Assembly (NCBI RefSeq): GCF_026262505.1
Contig: NC_067204.1
Location: forward strand, 1,364,001 to 1,428,000
Origin: Trichomonas vaginalis G3
Taxonomy: Eukaryota > Parabasalia > Trichomonadida > Trichomonadidae
DNA length: 64,000 nt
Direction: 5' to 3'
Under the pieces are notes generated by a model that was not told where the DNA came from, ran no database searches, and worked only from the letters and a program-made list of their open reading frames with translations. This document shows positions 20,682 through 33,505 of this stretch, in pieces (positions within the stretch are counted from its first letter, which is position 1; every line of letters begins with the position of its first letter). The translations under genes and the position numbers were made by a program.

Positions 20682-22321
20682 TTAAACATTTCTATTCATC
20701 AATATTTCATCATATGAACTTCTATACTGTGGTGGTGTACCTGTTGGATGATATTTCAAACCTTCATCCGGTGTCCATGTCCAATACGTAGTCCTAGTAA
20801 ACCAAACCTGAGGAGGATTTGTCACCTTTGAACAGTAAGTGTCATTTTCACCCTGAATGATTGGATAAGCTTTCACTTGTACTGTAACTTGTGAGTTGAA
20901 AGTTTCTAATCCATCAAAGAATATACCCGCTCCATCACGTTGAACTGGAATAGTGCATAAGAATGAAGTTTGGTCTTTCCATGTTCTAGCTAATGGTGTG
21001 CCATTATCATCATTCAGTGGTCTAGTTAATGAGTCCTCGTATTCTTCTGTGCATTCATTCACTCCATCTAAATCAGAAGCTTGAAGCATACGTGTAAAGA
21101 ATATGTCACCCACTGTGGTCATCGCTTGATCGGGGAAGTTTCTGGAATCTATAGTGACCTGAAGACCTCGAAGCATTGGATTTTCTAAAACTGTTCTTTG
21201 CATTGCATTCTTCGGAAATGTTAACACAACATCTGTAACATTATGAAGAGCGTATGAGAAATCTGAGCTAATACCTTCAGGAGTGATGCAACCTCCATTT
21301 AGTGAACGAACGTCAATATGTTGAGCTGGAATCATGAATGGATCTTCCTTACTGAATAAACGTGGTATTGCTTTAACTGATTCTTCAATTAAACCGTATC
21401 CTGGTGTAATGCATTTATCCTCTAAAACTTCCATCTTTGTGCATGAAATAATAACGTTATCAACTGTTGCGTCAGCAGATGTAGCGGCTAAGCTTGTAAT
21501 TAATTTGGCAGGAAGTCCGATTTGTTGGAATTTGCGATCATATTTATAAACATGATTCATAATCTTTTCATAATTTTCATCAGTTATCTTTTCATAAACG
21601 TAATTTTGTAAATCAGCAACTCTTAACGGGTCAACCTGACAAAATACTAAAGTATCCCTGAAAACATAATATTTAAGAATGATTTCACCAAATGATTTAG
21701 GATAATCATCGAACGCCTGAAATGCTAACAAATCATTTACCGGAATAATCATATCAAAAGTGATATCAACTTCTTCATTTGCTTTTTGAAAACTTCTGAA
21801 GGGTCAATATATTTACCACATACTGAGTTATCATATTTTTGAACATTATTATATAACGAATGAACAAACTTTTTAACTTTCCTTTCTGATTTTGGTTTAT
21901 ATGTTGCAAATGCGAAAGATTCACGGGCGCAATCCATCTGAAGATAACCGGCATCACCTCTTTCGGTTTCTACTTCTAATTGTTTAAAGCTTTGATTTGA
22001 TGATTTGTAACCAACGAATAAACGCATGCATTTAAAAGCGGCATCACATGTGAAAGCTTTATTTGAAACTAGAGTTGCTTTAACTTTGCGTTTAATATAT
22101 GTGTCACCTAATTGGTTCACATCATGAGCCGGATTTGTAATTCTTAAATGAGTTTGTTTATCATCAAAATATGGAGCATCAGAGTCATAGCATGAACTTT
22201 CAAGTTCTCTATAATATCTTCTACCGTCATTCTTTGCGAATATTTCATTTATCTTTTCGAATGAATGAAACACATTTCCATTAATCGGTTTAGTGTTTGG
22301 CACCAAATAGTTAGTCGTCAT
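20682..22321 (-). pseudogene. major capsid protein candidate (copy B)
   Basis: About 546 residues, the usual length for a Polinton double-jelly-roll capsid protein. Starts MTTNYLVPNTKPINGNVFHS after ATTAATAAATG; rich in short beta stretches and turns (TPGYGLIEESVKAIP, DSRNFPDQAMTTVGD, VQVKAYPIIQ). It stands next to the packaging ATPase. I infer the family from length, composition and position; no residue motif is decisive. Nearly identical to the C copy. Broken at one place. Confidence 0.7.
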
Positions 22322-22390
22322 TTATTAATAAATAAAAAATCAAAATTAAAAGATGAAAATGAATTTTTAATTTTAATGAAATAATCAACT

Positions 22391-22604
22391 ATGGCTGCAG
22401 GATTTTTAAAAAATGTGGGATAAAGTAAAAAGAGGAGCGCATAAAGTTTGGGAAACAATGAAGAAAGGAGCAAATTGGATATTTAAGAATAAAGAAGCAA
22501 TTAGTGACGTTGCTGAATCAATAACACCAAAAGCCGCCCCAATAAGAGAAATATTAAATAAAGGAGAAAAAGTTTATCAAAGACTTCAACCGATACTAAG
22601 ATAA
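22391..22604 (+). pseudogene. small amphipathic protein (copy B)
   Basis: Counterpart of 40718-40933. Basic-aromatic amphipathic helix (WDKVKRGAHKVWETMKKG) then a Pro-containing tail. Divergent from the MCP gene. Broken at its N-terminus here. Confidence 0.5.
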
Positions 22605-22628
22605 AAATAATATTTATTTATTTTTCCA

Positions 22629-22865
22629 CTATCTACCTCCTATTTTATTAAGTATTCCTTCAGCTATTCCACCAATTGCGTTACCTGCTTGTGCTCCCAT
22701 TGCCGGATTACCTGCTTTAGTACCTAATACTCCACCTATGATAGTTCCTGCCGTTTTCGCTACTGGTGCCAAAAAGTTTGCAACGGGTTTAATAATCTTT
22801 TGATGAACCCAACCCGCAGCTTTCTTAATTCCATCCCATAATTTTTTAAAGAATCCTGCCGCCAT
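22629..22865 (-). CDS. 78-residue Gly/Ala-rich amphipathic protein (copy B)
   Basis: MAAGFFKKLWDGIKKAAGW followed by a Gly/Ala hydrophobic stretch (AKTAGTIIGGVLGTKAGNP). The start matches that of the neighbouring amphipathic gene (MAAG.FKKLW), so the two share an N-terminal motif. Such membrane-active peptides are typical of adenovirus-like minor virion proteins; role inferred. Confidence 0.6.
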   Translation of the reverse strand: MAAGFFKKLWDGIKKAAGWVHQKIIKPVANFLAPVAKTAGTIIGGVLGTKAGNPAMGAQAGNAIGGIAEGILNKIGGR

Positions 22866-22931
22866 TTCTGATTTAATATTAATTAAAAAATATATTTCAT
22901 CACTTATATTCTAATTTTTATTTAATGATAA

Positions 22932-23117
22932 ATGAAACCGATTTTAAAAATAAATGAAACAGAGGAGGAAGAAATAAATGAAAGTGAAAATGTTCAACAA
23001 AAAATAAACGTTGTTAAACCAATTACTGAAATAAAAATTTTTTCATCTGTTGAAGAATTTAATGACTATTATGCTAATAATAAAAATTATTTGAAGAATT
23101 GACAACATGTAAATTGA
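22932..23117 (+). pseudogene. 61-residue-class acidic protein (copy B)
   Basis: Counterpart of 41261-41446. Starts MKPILKINETEEEEINESEN; acidic N-terminal half, then IKIFSSVEEFNDYY. The start follows TTTAATGATAAATG. Broken here. Confidence 0.4.
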
Positions 23118-23122
23118 ATAAA

Positions 23123-23185
23123 ATGTTTAAAGTTGATGGATTCAAAATTTCAAAAATAAAAGGAGTGGTTAGTTTGAAATCTATT
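23123..23185 (+). pseudogene. 5' part of small coiled-coil gene of copy B, cut by insertion of copy C
   Basis: Start MFKVDGFKISKIKG. Copy C inserted into this gene, whose other part lies at 42389-42520. The uninterrupted relative in C is 41452-41639. Confidence 0.55.
23180..23185 (+). repeat. target site duplication TCTATT (left of copy C)
   Basis: Six bases repeated at 42389-42394 directly outside the other end of copy C. Six bases is the Polinton size. Confidence 0.9.
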
Positions 23186-23345
23186 AGTAGTATATGTGGA
23201 TGGGTTGTGTGACTTTTTTTGTAAACGTAAGAATTCATACGATATTGAACGATTTTGTATCATTTTTTTTGACATATGAAGTAAAAAATGTATGATTCTT
23301 ACGGTTTTTATTCTTACGTTTTTGAATAAATCAAGATTTAAAAAA
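23186..23345 (+). repeat. left terminal inverted repeat of copy C
   Basis: About 160 bp, matching the reverse complement of 42229-42388 throughout by eye. It contains repeated CGTAAGAA/TTCTTACG octamers resembling the leader of the polymerase gene (TTTTTATTCTTAC). Confidence 0.92.
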
Positions 23346-23401
23346 TTGACTTCTTACGTAAAATTAAAACTAAGTTAAATTTATTTTTTATTTTATAATA
23401 A

Positions 23402-24538
23402 ATGAGTATAACAACTAATTCATTGAAATCTTTAAAGTTCACTAATTCAGAATTAGAAAATATTTTAGAAAATTTTGGAGATGGTTCTTATCCAACATAT
23501 ATGCAGAATGTGAAAGAGTTTTCCAGATTGTTGAATGAATTTAAATATAACGGACCAATTACTAAAAAGGCTATAATGAGATATTTATATCCCAAAAAAG
23601 TTGAAAAACAGGAGAATATTCCTCTTTATGGTCCAGAGGACCTGGGCTCAGAGAGCCTTGAAACACCTCCTGAATATTTTGAAGAAAAAATTAAACAAGA
23701 TGAATATTATAACGATGAGATTGAGAAATTGGAACAATTAAGAAATGAAATAGATGAAAGAATTAGTGAATTGAGAAATGCTGAGAATGAAGTAGAGGGT
23801 TTAATGAATATCCCAGCTTCAGAATCAGAAGTTCAAAAATCACATGAGGAAAGATATAAAAATTACTTTTTGGAATCTACTAAAAATTTATTAGATGGTG
23901 ATATTGACGAAACACTTTCAGAAGAAGGCACAAAATTTATTCATAAACATAAGCTTCAGTTTATTGACGATGGAGATTATCCATGTATATTACTTTCACC
24001 TCCTCTTGATTCTGAAAAATTCAAAAAAGCACTGAAAAATGTAACATATGCAACAAATACGATTAAGAAAGAAGACCATGATATTTACACAAATTATTAT
24101 TTAAATAAATGTACAGGTGTTGATAAAGTTTTTGATTTGTTAGATAAAATATCAAAAGAAACAATTGGTACATATAAAATTTTATGCGATTGTGGTTTCA
24201 TTATTGAAGATACCAATAATGTTTCATATGAAAGAACAGCACCGAAGGAAGACGAAGTTGAAAGGTCTATACCATTCGTTATTAAGAACATAAAAGATAT
24301 GAAAACTTATAAACATTATATTTATTCATTTATTTCAGAAAAAATGGAAGCAACCCATAAAACATCATCTCATCATTTTATAGCTATTCATACATTCCTT
24401 TTCAAAGTTGTGAAATTAAATAAGACAGGAATTAGATTTAATGTATCAGGGTACGCATTCTTGAGTAAATTAAAATGTATTCGTCACGTCGCAGATGATA
24501 AAAATTTATGTGTTCTTAATTCATTTTATGGACTTTAG
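23402..24538 (+). CDS. 378-residue unknown protein upstream of PolB (copy C)
   Basis: Fully open; one residue different from 3305-4441. It stands about 60 bp inside the left repeat, because C lacks the 1.4-kb left segment of B. Preservation in both copies implies selection until recently. Confidence 0.7.
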   Translation: MSITTNSLKSLKFTNSELENILENFGDGSYPTYMQNVKEFSRLLNEFKYNGPITKKAIMRYLYPKKVEKQENIPLYGPEDLGSESLETPPEYFEEKIKQDEYYNDEIEKLEQLRNEIDERISELRNAENEVEGLMNIPASESEVQKSHEERYKNYFLESTKNLLDGDIDETLSEEGTKFIHKHKLQFIDDGDYPCILLSPPLDSEKFKKALKNVTYATNTIKKEDHDIYTNYYLNKCTGVDKVFDLLDKISKETIGTYKILCDCGFIIEDTNNVSYERTAPKEDEVERSIPFVIKNIKDMKTYKHYIYSFISEKMEATHKTSSHHFIAIHTFLFKVVKLNKTGIRFNVSGYAFLSKLKCIRHVADDKNLCVLNSFYGL

Positions 24539-24617
24539 CCCTGGACTCTCTGAGTCTCGGACTTTAAAAAAAATAAACTTTATTTTTATTTATTTTTTAA
24601 TTTTTATTCTTACATAA

Positions 24618-27600
24618 ATGAACAAAAATGGAACAGCTAAAATGAATGATAATCAAATAAGAGCCGAAGGTAGAAGGTTATTTAAACGCTTCTATAACAT
24701 TCCTGATGGTGTTAATCCTAAAACTCGTAGAAGTTATTTAAATGAAGCCATAGATGCATATGAAGGATTTGACATTTCATCAGAAAGTGAGAGGTTAGCA
24801 AGAATGTTAAACGTTAATATTGATTTTTATTATTGTGACCCTCAACCAGAAGACGTAGACATTAACAAGGTAGACTTTCCATTAGTGGAATCAATAATGA
24901 TAGATCCAGAATTTGAAACAGTAAATATTTTATTAACACAGAGTCCATGTGGAAAACTTCACGCTGACAGAATAACAGACGTTGAAGCACTCACAGGATA
25001 TAAAGTTTGCCCCTTTTGCAAAGAAGAAGTATATTCTATCCGTGATGATCCAGAAAGGAAAAACCAAAGAAGATTTTTAAAACATTGTGAGAAATGTAAA
25101 GAAAATAATGGAAGATTAATTCAAGACGTTCAATTGCAAAAACACAACAACCATATGCACCACATATCACGAAACAGAAGATATATCAATGGCTATTAGC
25201 ACATAATTTGCAGGAATATTATAAACCAACAAGATATTATATTACTTTTGACTTCGAAACATTAGAGACTAAAGAAGAACTTCAACTTTCTGAATGTGCA
25301 ACTTTGAACGCTTACTTAAAACCATTTATGGTATCATCAACGTTAAATTAAACCGATAAAACGTATACGAGGAATTTTTGCTTAACATCAAGTGATTCGT
25401 TCATCTCTGATTGGATTGAATTTTTATTTTCAACCTGTTCATTAGTTGCTAAATCAAATATTGAACAATATGAAGAATTAATGAATACATTAAATGAAAA
25501 CAAAGGAAGCATGAAAGAACTTTTAGATGAAGAATTTAATAAAGTGAATATCATTGGTTTTAATTCGGGAAAGTTTGATTTAAATTTAATTCTTCGTGAT
25601 TTAAATACTGCAAAATGGAAGATAAAATCAATGCTGGGTTCTTCTTCTCAATTTAAGCAAGTCATTGTAAAGAAAACAAACTGTCCATATGAATTAAGAT
25701 TTATTGACATCAGAAATTATATAGCGGGTGGAACATTAGACCAATTCACTCAAGATTTCGGAAACAATAAATCACGTGTTAAATCCTTTTTCCCTTATCA
25801 ATTCATCACATGGGAGAATTACGAAGATGAATTATATAAAAAGGAACCATTCACTCAAGATTCATTTTATTCAGCATTAACACAAGAAACAATATCCGAT
25901 TCAGATTATCAAATATATCTCAATGATGCTAAAAATTTTGAAGAATAGATTAGAATATTTTATTCATTATTGCAATAAAGACGTTGAAATTATGATTGAC
26001 CCAATTGATAAAATTATCGAAGAAACATTTGTTTATAAAATTGACATGCTTCATAATCTTTCTTTATCATCGAATGCATCAATGATTCGTTACGCGTTAG
26101 CATATAAGAACTTCAATCCTAACGAAACATATCCAGAAGAAGAAAATGTGGAATCAAGTTTTGAATTAACAAAAAGTATTGGAAATATAAAATTGAATCA
26201 TATAAGAAACAAGATGAAAAGGCGAAAAGAGATACTAAAAACAATGTTTCAATGGATGACTATCAATACTATCACGATTTAATCCTTTCATCTAAATGCA
26301 AAATGTGTGGTAAAGCGTTTACATATGCAAATAAACCAACATTGGATAGAATCGATAATGAAAAACCACATACCAAAGAAAATTGTCAGTTAATGTGTTG
26401 TTATTGCAATGTCGTAAAATCAAATAAAGATGAAGATGTTCAACGTTTAAGAATCAATTTAAGAAATTATGCATTAAAAAATAATTTACCAATGACTTTA
26501 GATTCAGTTGAAGCTTATCACATTCTCCGTAATGGAATTACTGGTGGTCTATCAAATGTTCAACATCGTGTTAATCTTAAAGGAATCACGCACATTAATA
26601 AACTTTCATATAATCCAGAAACTAAAACTGTATCAAATGAGGACACCACCAACATTATGACTCATTTCGTTGGAGTTGACTTTAATTCATTATATCCTTC
26701 ATCATTTTCATCTAATCCTCATGATTTCATTCAATATACTGACCATAAAATGTATATGCCGGGAAGATTGAATGGTGTTATCATTTGTGATACAGCAACA
26801 AAGAAAGCAAAAGCACTGGGAATAATTAAGAAGAAAAATACTTTATTCGTGGCTGAAGTAAAGGGTCACATTGATGAAAAATACATTAATGATTACATAA
26901 ACTTTTTACCGATAATAAGAAACTTAGATATTATCACAGATGAAAAAACAATTGGCAGTTTTATGTATAATTACATGAAATCAAACAATCTACCAGTTGA
27001 CCAGAAACAGAGAAAATTAACTCAGTTAGCATCAACACACAACCAATATCAACCATTTTCTTCTTATTATCTTTGGTATCTAATAGACAGATTTCATTTT
27101 ATCATTGATGACATTCAATCAATTTTAACATTTACGAAAAACACTTGTTTTAATGAATTTGCGAACAAATTTATGAACGAAAGACAAAAGGCTGAATTAG
27201 AAGGAAATAAAGGAAAAAGTTTATTTTGCAAGATTTCACTTAATGGATCATATGGTTACGATGCAATGAATACACAAAATTACGCAAAGACTAAAATAAT
27301 GAATGCACAGAAGGCACGCGTTGCATGTATGTCAAATAAGTTTAAAAACATAAGAGAAATAGGTGAAGATACATATCAAGTGATGCTTAAAGATAGATTT
27401 TATAGATGTGATACATGTTTACAAGAGGCATTCTTCACTTTAGATAATGCTAAATACTGGTATTTGGTTTTCATTTATGATTTTATGTATAAATGCATGA
27501 ATGTTAATCGTTTTCATTTCATTGAAGGTGATACTGATTCATCTTATTGGGCAATCGCTGGCGACCCAAATCTTCCTAACACTCAAGCATTTCAAGCAAT

Positions 27601-28056
27601 TGTTACCGATAAACAATTTTATGATAAAAACATTTTCAAATTCGCACCATTTGATTTCTTCTGTTTTGATGAGAAATTTAAACCTAAATTAAAGAATAAA
27701 GCTGAAGAAAAAGCACATGAGAAGAAGTTATTGGGTTTAGCAATTGAGAAACAAGGTGATAACATGGTTGCTTTATGTCCTAAGTGTTATACATCATTCA
27801 ACGGTTCAATTGATGGAAGTGATTTTAAAAAGATTGCACAAAAAATGAAAGGTGTTAGTTTACGACAAAATAAACAATTAACACCTAAAAATTATTTGGA
27901 TATAATAAATGATAAATGATATTTGATGGTCAGAATATTAATTTACAACTTAAAAACGGGTCAATGACTCGCTTAACAATTGGTAAGACTGCATTAACAG
28001 GAGCACACACTAAGGCTGTATGTTGTGAAAATGGATGTTGTATGCCATTTATTTAA
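24618..28056 (+). pseudogene. polB: protein-primed-type DNA polymerase B with HNH domain (copy C)
   Basis: Same domain order as in copy B: Cys/His cluster, three exonuclease motifs, HNH domain (near 26295-26415), palm motifs A (near 26675), B (near 27230) and C (near 27525), C-terminal Cys clusters. The longest open stretch covers HNH through palm. Broken at several places. Confidence 0.9.
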
Positions 28057-28158
28057 TAAAATACCACAGAAGAGACAAAAGGAACCGTTAATGATGGTTT
28101 TGATACTATGATTCAAAGAGGTGGGCACCCTTAAAACATTGATTTTATTTTTATATAA

Positions 28159-29667
28159 ATGAATAACACAGATTTAAAAATTTTAATTGATGATTTAGTA
28201 CTTAATCAAAATTTTCTTATTATTATGATTAAAATCATATCTCCAAAAATAATAAAATATAACGGGTGATGATATGGAATATTATTATCCATATTATAAA
28301 AATGAAATTTTGAAATATCATATAAAATAATTTCTGAAATTAAAGACAAAATTAAAAATAATGAATATTCAAAGGGAAAAACTAAATCACAGCTTAAACA
28401 GTTGAAAGATTTCAAAAATAAAGTATTAACAGAAGAAGATATTGATGAATTATATAAATTATATAATCCTGAGCCGCAAAAACCAAAGGAACAAAACAAA
28501 GGAACAAAACACCCAGGTCCTTCAGACCATAAATGATGCACAAGCTTTAATTTATGATTCATTAGTTAAACCATATTCAGCCCGACTTTTAAATGAAGAT
28601 CAACTTTTGGAATTCATCCTTCAACATAAACTCGAAGCGGGAAAGTATATCAAACCTTTATATACAGCATATTTAAAACAAATGAATAGAATACATCCAG
28701 AATTAATGAAGGAAGGAATGAAATCCAAAATCAAAGCAGATAAAATTAAACCACTTGCAACACCAAAACCTCCAACGACAGTACCCTCCTCCTTCAGTTA
28801 ATCCTTCATCATTCACTTTATTATATCCATTTCAAACATTAAGAAGCAAAAAGATTTTAAAAAGGATTTCAAGATATTAAATAAACCAATTGACCCGAAA
28901 AATTCAACCGTTAAAGGAAAAATTTAGTCGCCCTTCATTTGCTCCATATCCATATTCATACGAAATCGATCATCTGGAATATTCAAAAGGAAACGTTACT
29001 TATTTATTTGCCATTAACATTAACACTAGATATTTATATTGCATTCCGGTGAAAGGGAAAACAGAACAGGAAACAAGAAGAGCTATTCAATACTTACTAG
29101 ATCATGAAAGAGTAGATAATATCAGGGGTGATGGTGATAAAGGATTTCAGGCAGCTATGACTCATTATTTCCCACAAATTAATTTTTTCTTTCATCCTCT
29201 CCATATACGTTTCATAATAAAATAGTTGATGCGGTAATGAGAACTCTTAGAGATGCGTTAGGGTTAACGGTCAGATATACTGGGATGGAAATCATGACTC
29301 CATCATACAGCAGTTAGTATATTATTACAATAATACATGGCATAGAACTATAAACATGAAACCAGTGGAAATGAAAAATGATATTTCAAAAGAATGGGAA
29401 TATATTAGAAAGCAAATGGAAAGGTTAAATGATGTTTAAACATGAACAAATTAATTCGGGCTCATGAATTTTAAACAAGGGATAAAGTTTTAATTCATCT
29501 CGATTATGGAAAAACTGATAAATCAATGACAAAAAGAAGACGAAGATTTGACACAATAGCTGAATTTGTTTAGATATATTAACGGCAATGCATTAGTTGA
29601 AGTTGACAATAAATTAATAGAAATTCCGATTTATTTTATTACTCCATTATATTTAAATAACATTTAA
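28159..29667 (+). pseudogene. rve-family integrase (copy C)
   Basis: Core motifs SYEIDHLEYS (near 28960) and RGDGDKGFQ (near 29125), and the basic C-terminal small-barrel-like part. It follows the polymerase after about 100 bp holding a remnant Gln/Pro-type ORF. More broken than the B copy. Confidence 0.85.
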
Positions 29668-29688
29668 TTTTTTTTTATTTCGTAAGAA

Positions 29689-29952
29689 ATGAGTGACAAC
29701 GAAGCAGTCAAGAGTCCGGACAATGAATATAAAAAGAAACTAAACAAAATTAAATCAAAAATATGCTATTACAAAAAGAAGCCGCAATGTGGTGGGGTTG
29801 AAAACGATAAAGAAATAATCGAAAAATTAGAAACTTACCGTTCAATCCTTAAACTGAGTGAAGCAAAAATAAAAGAATTTAATAGAATAAATCAATTGAT
29901 TGGAAGAGATGAATTTAATAAAGATGAATTTTTAAACTCAATCCAAATTTAA
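29689..29952 (+). CDS. 87-residue basic coiled protein (copy C)
   Basis: Open; same start and end as the 98-residue B version but lacking an in-frame Lys/Asn/Glu-rich segment. The length difference, with the frame kept, suggests coding constraint. Confidence 0.6.
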   Translation: MSDNEAVKSPDNEYKKKLNKIKSKICYYKKKPQCGGVENDKEIIEKLETYRSILKLSEAKIKEFNRINQLIGRDEFNKDEFLNSIQI

Positions 29953-30113
29953 TTTTTATTCCTCTTTGACAACATCTCTCTTTCCATCATTACTGCATAA
30001 CCACATTTTCTCAATTTTAGTGGTTTGTTATTTTTAACATGTTCTTGCATCATTTTTATCATTTCCTCCCTTGTTATGATTCGTGGTAAATTTTGAGCTT
30101 GTGGGGTATCCAT
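29949..30113 (-). CDS. 54-residue basic protein (copy C)
   Basis: Open, same length as the B version with about five substitutions. Convergent overlap of four bases with the 87-residue gene. Confidence 0.5.
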   Translation of the reverse strand: MDTPQAQNLPRIITREEMIKMMQEHVKNNKPLKLRKCGYAVMMEREMLSKRNKN

Positions 30114-30156
30114 TTATGATAAAAATAAAAATTTAAATTATGCCGTTCTAAAGTTT

Positions 30157-30665
30157 GTGACAACATGACATTTTGACAACAACATAGGAGGAAGGCAGTT
30201 ATGACTTATTTTTGAAGAACTGAAGGTGCTACCATGTTACCATGTGCTACCAGGTCATTTAACTTCTCTGAAAAAGTGTGACAACATGACATTTTGACAA
30301 CAACATAGGAGGAAGGCAGTTATGACTTATTTTGAAGAACTGAAGGTGCTACCATGTTACCATGTGCTACCAGGTCATTTAACTTCTCTGAAAAAGTGTG
30401 ACAACATGACATTTTGACAACAACATAGGAGGAAGGCAGTTATGACTTATTTTTGAAGAACTGAAGGTGCTACCATGTTACCATGTGCTACCAGGTCATT
30501 TAACTTCTCTGAAAAAGTGTGACAACATGACATTTTGACAACAACATAGGAGGAAGGCAGTTATGACTTATTTTGAAGAACTGAAGGTGCTACCATGTTA
30601 CCATGTGCTACCAGGTCATTTAACTTCTCTGAAAAAGTGTGACAACATGACATTTTGACAACATT
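30157..30665 (+). repeat. left repeat array of the primase-helicase cassette (copy C)
   Basis: Four units of 120-121 bp plus a partial one, each starting GTGACAACATGACATTTTG and carrying GTGCTACCATGTTACCATG. The B arrays have GGTCACC repeats in this place instead. The inverted partner is at 33080-33505. Confidence 0.9.
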
Positions 30666-30686
30666 TACGAAAATTTGATGCAGCCC

Positions 30687-30704
30687 AAAAATAAAGTTAG
30701 TTTT
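30687..30704 (+). promoter_or_regulatory. AAATAAAGTTAG box of the primase-helicase (copy C)
   Basis: About 35 bases before the start at 30737; the box moves with the gene when the cassette is inverted. Confidence 0.55.
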
Positions 30705-30736
30705 AAAATTATTTTTATTTTTTTATTCCTATATAA

Positions 30737-33048
30737 ATGACAGCAACAAACAACAACAGCAACTATATCGTTTCTGATGAAAAGTTATTGATTCATTAGT
30801 TGAGGAATTAGTTGTGGCAGAAACTAAAACCCTCAACGAAAGAATTGGTGAAAACATGATTGATTTACATAACTACCTCAAACATGATGGAGGAAGAGGA
30901 AGGAAAACTGGTACAGCTTTATTAGTAAATAAAATTTCAAATTTAACGATTATAGATGTTGATATCAATAAATCGTACAATGATGAACTTAAAGAAACAG
31001 TTAGAAAAGACATTTTATCAAAACTTTCGGATAAAGATGTTATCGTTAAAACCGCATCAGGAGGTCTTCACATTTATTGCAACACTAATTTCTTCTATGC
31101 AGTTTCGAACAGAATGATTAAATGTTATTCCTGCAATGATTATGATATTGATATAATGACTTCTATGGATGATTCAAAACGTTCATTAGTAGTTATGGCT
31201 GATTCAAGAGTTCGAAAGAATGCATCAGAACCAATCAATACATACTCATTCATTCGTGGAAGTTATGACTCAACATTAACCAGAACAGTGAATGATATAT
31301 TAAATGATTTGAATATTAAGGTAAGAGTTGAACAGAAGAATGAAGAAATAAAGACTATCATGAATGAAAACAAAGATGTAAACATTGACGATAAACTAGC
31401 TCAAAGCATAGTTGATGGCATCTGTGATTTTGAAGTACATAATGATGGTGGAAACATGAATTTAGAAAAAGAAGTTACATTATTCACACTGTTTCAAGCA
31501 ATTAATTCGTTACCTAATCATTTAATTAATGAAGCATACGATAACGTTTATAACTTCTGCAGTTTAACTGAAAATGCAAAAAGTAATTTTGAAAAAGCAC
31601 GTAGTAGATATGCACATTTAATGACTTCTCCATTTGTTTTAGTGAAGATTCTAAAACTTTATCAAAAGGAATATTATGATGAATATGTTTTACCTTTATT
31701 ACGTAAGCCAAAAATAACATTTGATATCAAACTTGATGACTCGTTTTTGATAACAGATATTAGACGCAAGGCTGAAAATCATCAGTATAAAAACAGTTCT
31801 GAAGTAATTGAGGATTTATCACGTGTAATCCGTTTTGTAGATTGTGGAAATAAATATTTCATTCAAAAGGACTATAATATCCACGACAAAATGAATCAAA
31901 TATCATTCGTTCTTCAATCAAACATGAAAGAGTCACTTAAAATGATTAAATTATATAAAGAAGAAGGTAAAACCATAACAGCATGGGATGTACTACTAAA
32001 TCAATTGTCTTCATTAACCGTTAAGGGTGTTTGCTTTAAATCTGATTCCCCAGATGTTTTCTCAACGTTTCAAGGTTATAAATATAACGTTCTCGAAAAA
32101 GTAGATTACTCAAAAATTGAGATGTTTATGAATTTCATTAAAGAAGCCATATGCGATAATAACGATGAAGTGTATAAATACCTTCTCGGCTGGATTGCAT
32201 CAATGATTCAACATCCTGGAATCAAGAATGAAACAGCAATTATTTTGAAAGGACTTCAGGGAACAGGTAAAAACAGATTCACAGACATTATTTCTGAACT
32301 TCTCGCTGGTTATTCATGTAAAAACATTACTGAAATAAGTGAGCTAACGGGTAATTTCAACTCAGTAGTTGAGAATAAAATGTTTCTTGTACTTAATGAA
32401 CTCAAGAATGTTGGTGAAGATAGACTCGCAAACTTCAACGCTTTGAAATCAATTATTACGGATAATCAAATTAGAATTAATGAAAAGAATCAACCCAGAA
32501 GAACAGCACAGAACGTTGCAAACTTCATTTTCGTAACTAACAACGTCTACCCTGTCAAAATTGAAGTTGGAGACAGAAGATACGTAGTTTTAAGGGTTAA
32601 TGGTAAATTCAAGGGTCAATTTGATTACTTCAAGAATTTAATGGATTCATGCACTAAGGAATTTTATGATAACCTTTTAACATATTTTATGCAATATGAC
32701 CTTTCATCATTTAATGTACGAATCATACCGATGACTGAAGCCAAACAAGATTTAATTGAATTATCAACAAATCCTTTAGATGTATGGATAAATACACATT
32801 ATGATGAATTGTGTGCAGGTATGACGTGTGAAAATGCTCTATTCTGCAAACCATCAGACATGAAAGACAAAAACTTTCAAATGAGTATTAAGGATAAATG
32901 TGATAGGAAACATAGAAGAATAGACGGTAAACAAACATGGTGTTATGTTTTGAAAGAAGAAATGAAAGGATTATATAAACAGGTTGAACCAAACGATAAT
33001 GAGGATTCATTTACTGACGATGAAATACCTGTAAATGATGCTTTATAA
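30737..33048 (+). pseudogene. Prim-Pol/SF3 primase-helicase (copy C), plus strand
   Basis: About 98% identical to the B protein, with all Prim-Pol and SF3 motifs, but on the plus strand while all flanking genes are collinear with B. Here it reads in the same direction as polymerase and integrase; in B it reads with the structural block. Open over almost all its length; broken once near the start. Confidence 0.92.
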
Positions 33049-33079
33049 AGTATGATTGGAATTTATTTTTGCATTAATC

Positions 33080-33505
33080 CTCCTGTGTTGTTGTCAAAAT
33101 GTCATGAGTTAAATGACCTGGTAACATGGTAGCACCTTCAGTTCTTCAAAAATAAGTCATAACTGCCTTCCTCCTATGTTGTTGTCAAAATGTCATGTTG
33201 TCACACTTTTTCAGAGAAGTTAAATGACCTGGTAGCACATGGTAACATGGTAGCACCTTCAGTTCTTCAAAAATAAGTCATTATTGAATAACCTATGTTG
33301 TTGTCAAAATGTCATGAGTTAAATGACCTGGTAACATGGTAGCACCTTCAGTTCTTCAAAAATAAGTCATAACTGCCTTCCTCCTATGTTGTTGTCAAAA
33401 TGTCATGTTGTCACACTTTTTCAGAGAAGTTAAATGACCTGGTAGCACATGGTAACATGGTAGCACCTTCAGTTCTTCAAAAATAAGTCATTATTGAATA
33501 ACCCG
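33080..33505 (-). repeat. right repeat array of the primase-helicase cassette (copy C)
   Basis: Reverse-complement units with TGTTGTTGTCAAAATGTC, ATGGTAACATGGTAGCACC and CTTCAGTTCTTCAAAAATAA. Two alternating unit forms. Variants match the left C array rather than the B arrays. Confidence 0.9.

Larger units (their letters stand above)
1657..23185 (+). mobile_element. Polinton family 1, copy B, left portion
   Basis: Starts AGTAGTATATG with a terminal inverted repeat matching those of copy C and carries the full family 1 gene set. Its right part continues at 42389 after the insertion of copy C. Its coding sequence is about 98-99% like C. It is broken at roughly a dozen or more places and has been hit by at least three insertions (13264-14428, 15110-15858 and copy C). 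It must be older than C because C lies inside it. The six bases before it are ATTAAA; no matching right duplication is seen. Confidence 0.85.

Noticed and set aside
30157-30665. Regular 120-bp repeats, CRISPR-like at first sight
   Set aside because: Units are contiguous with no unique spacers, and an inverted array stands beyond the gene; a tandem array, not CRISPR.
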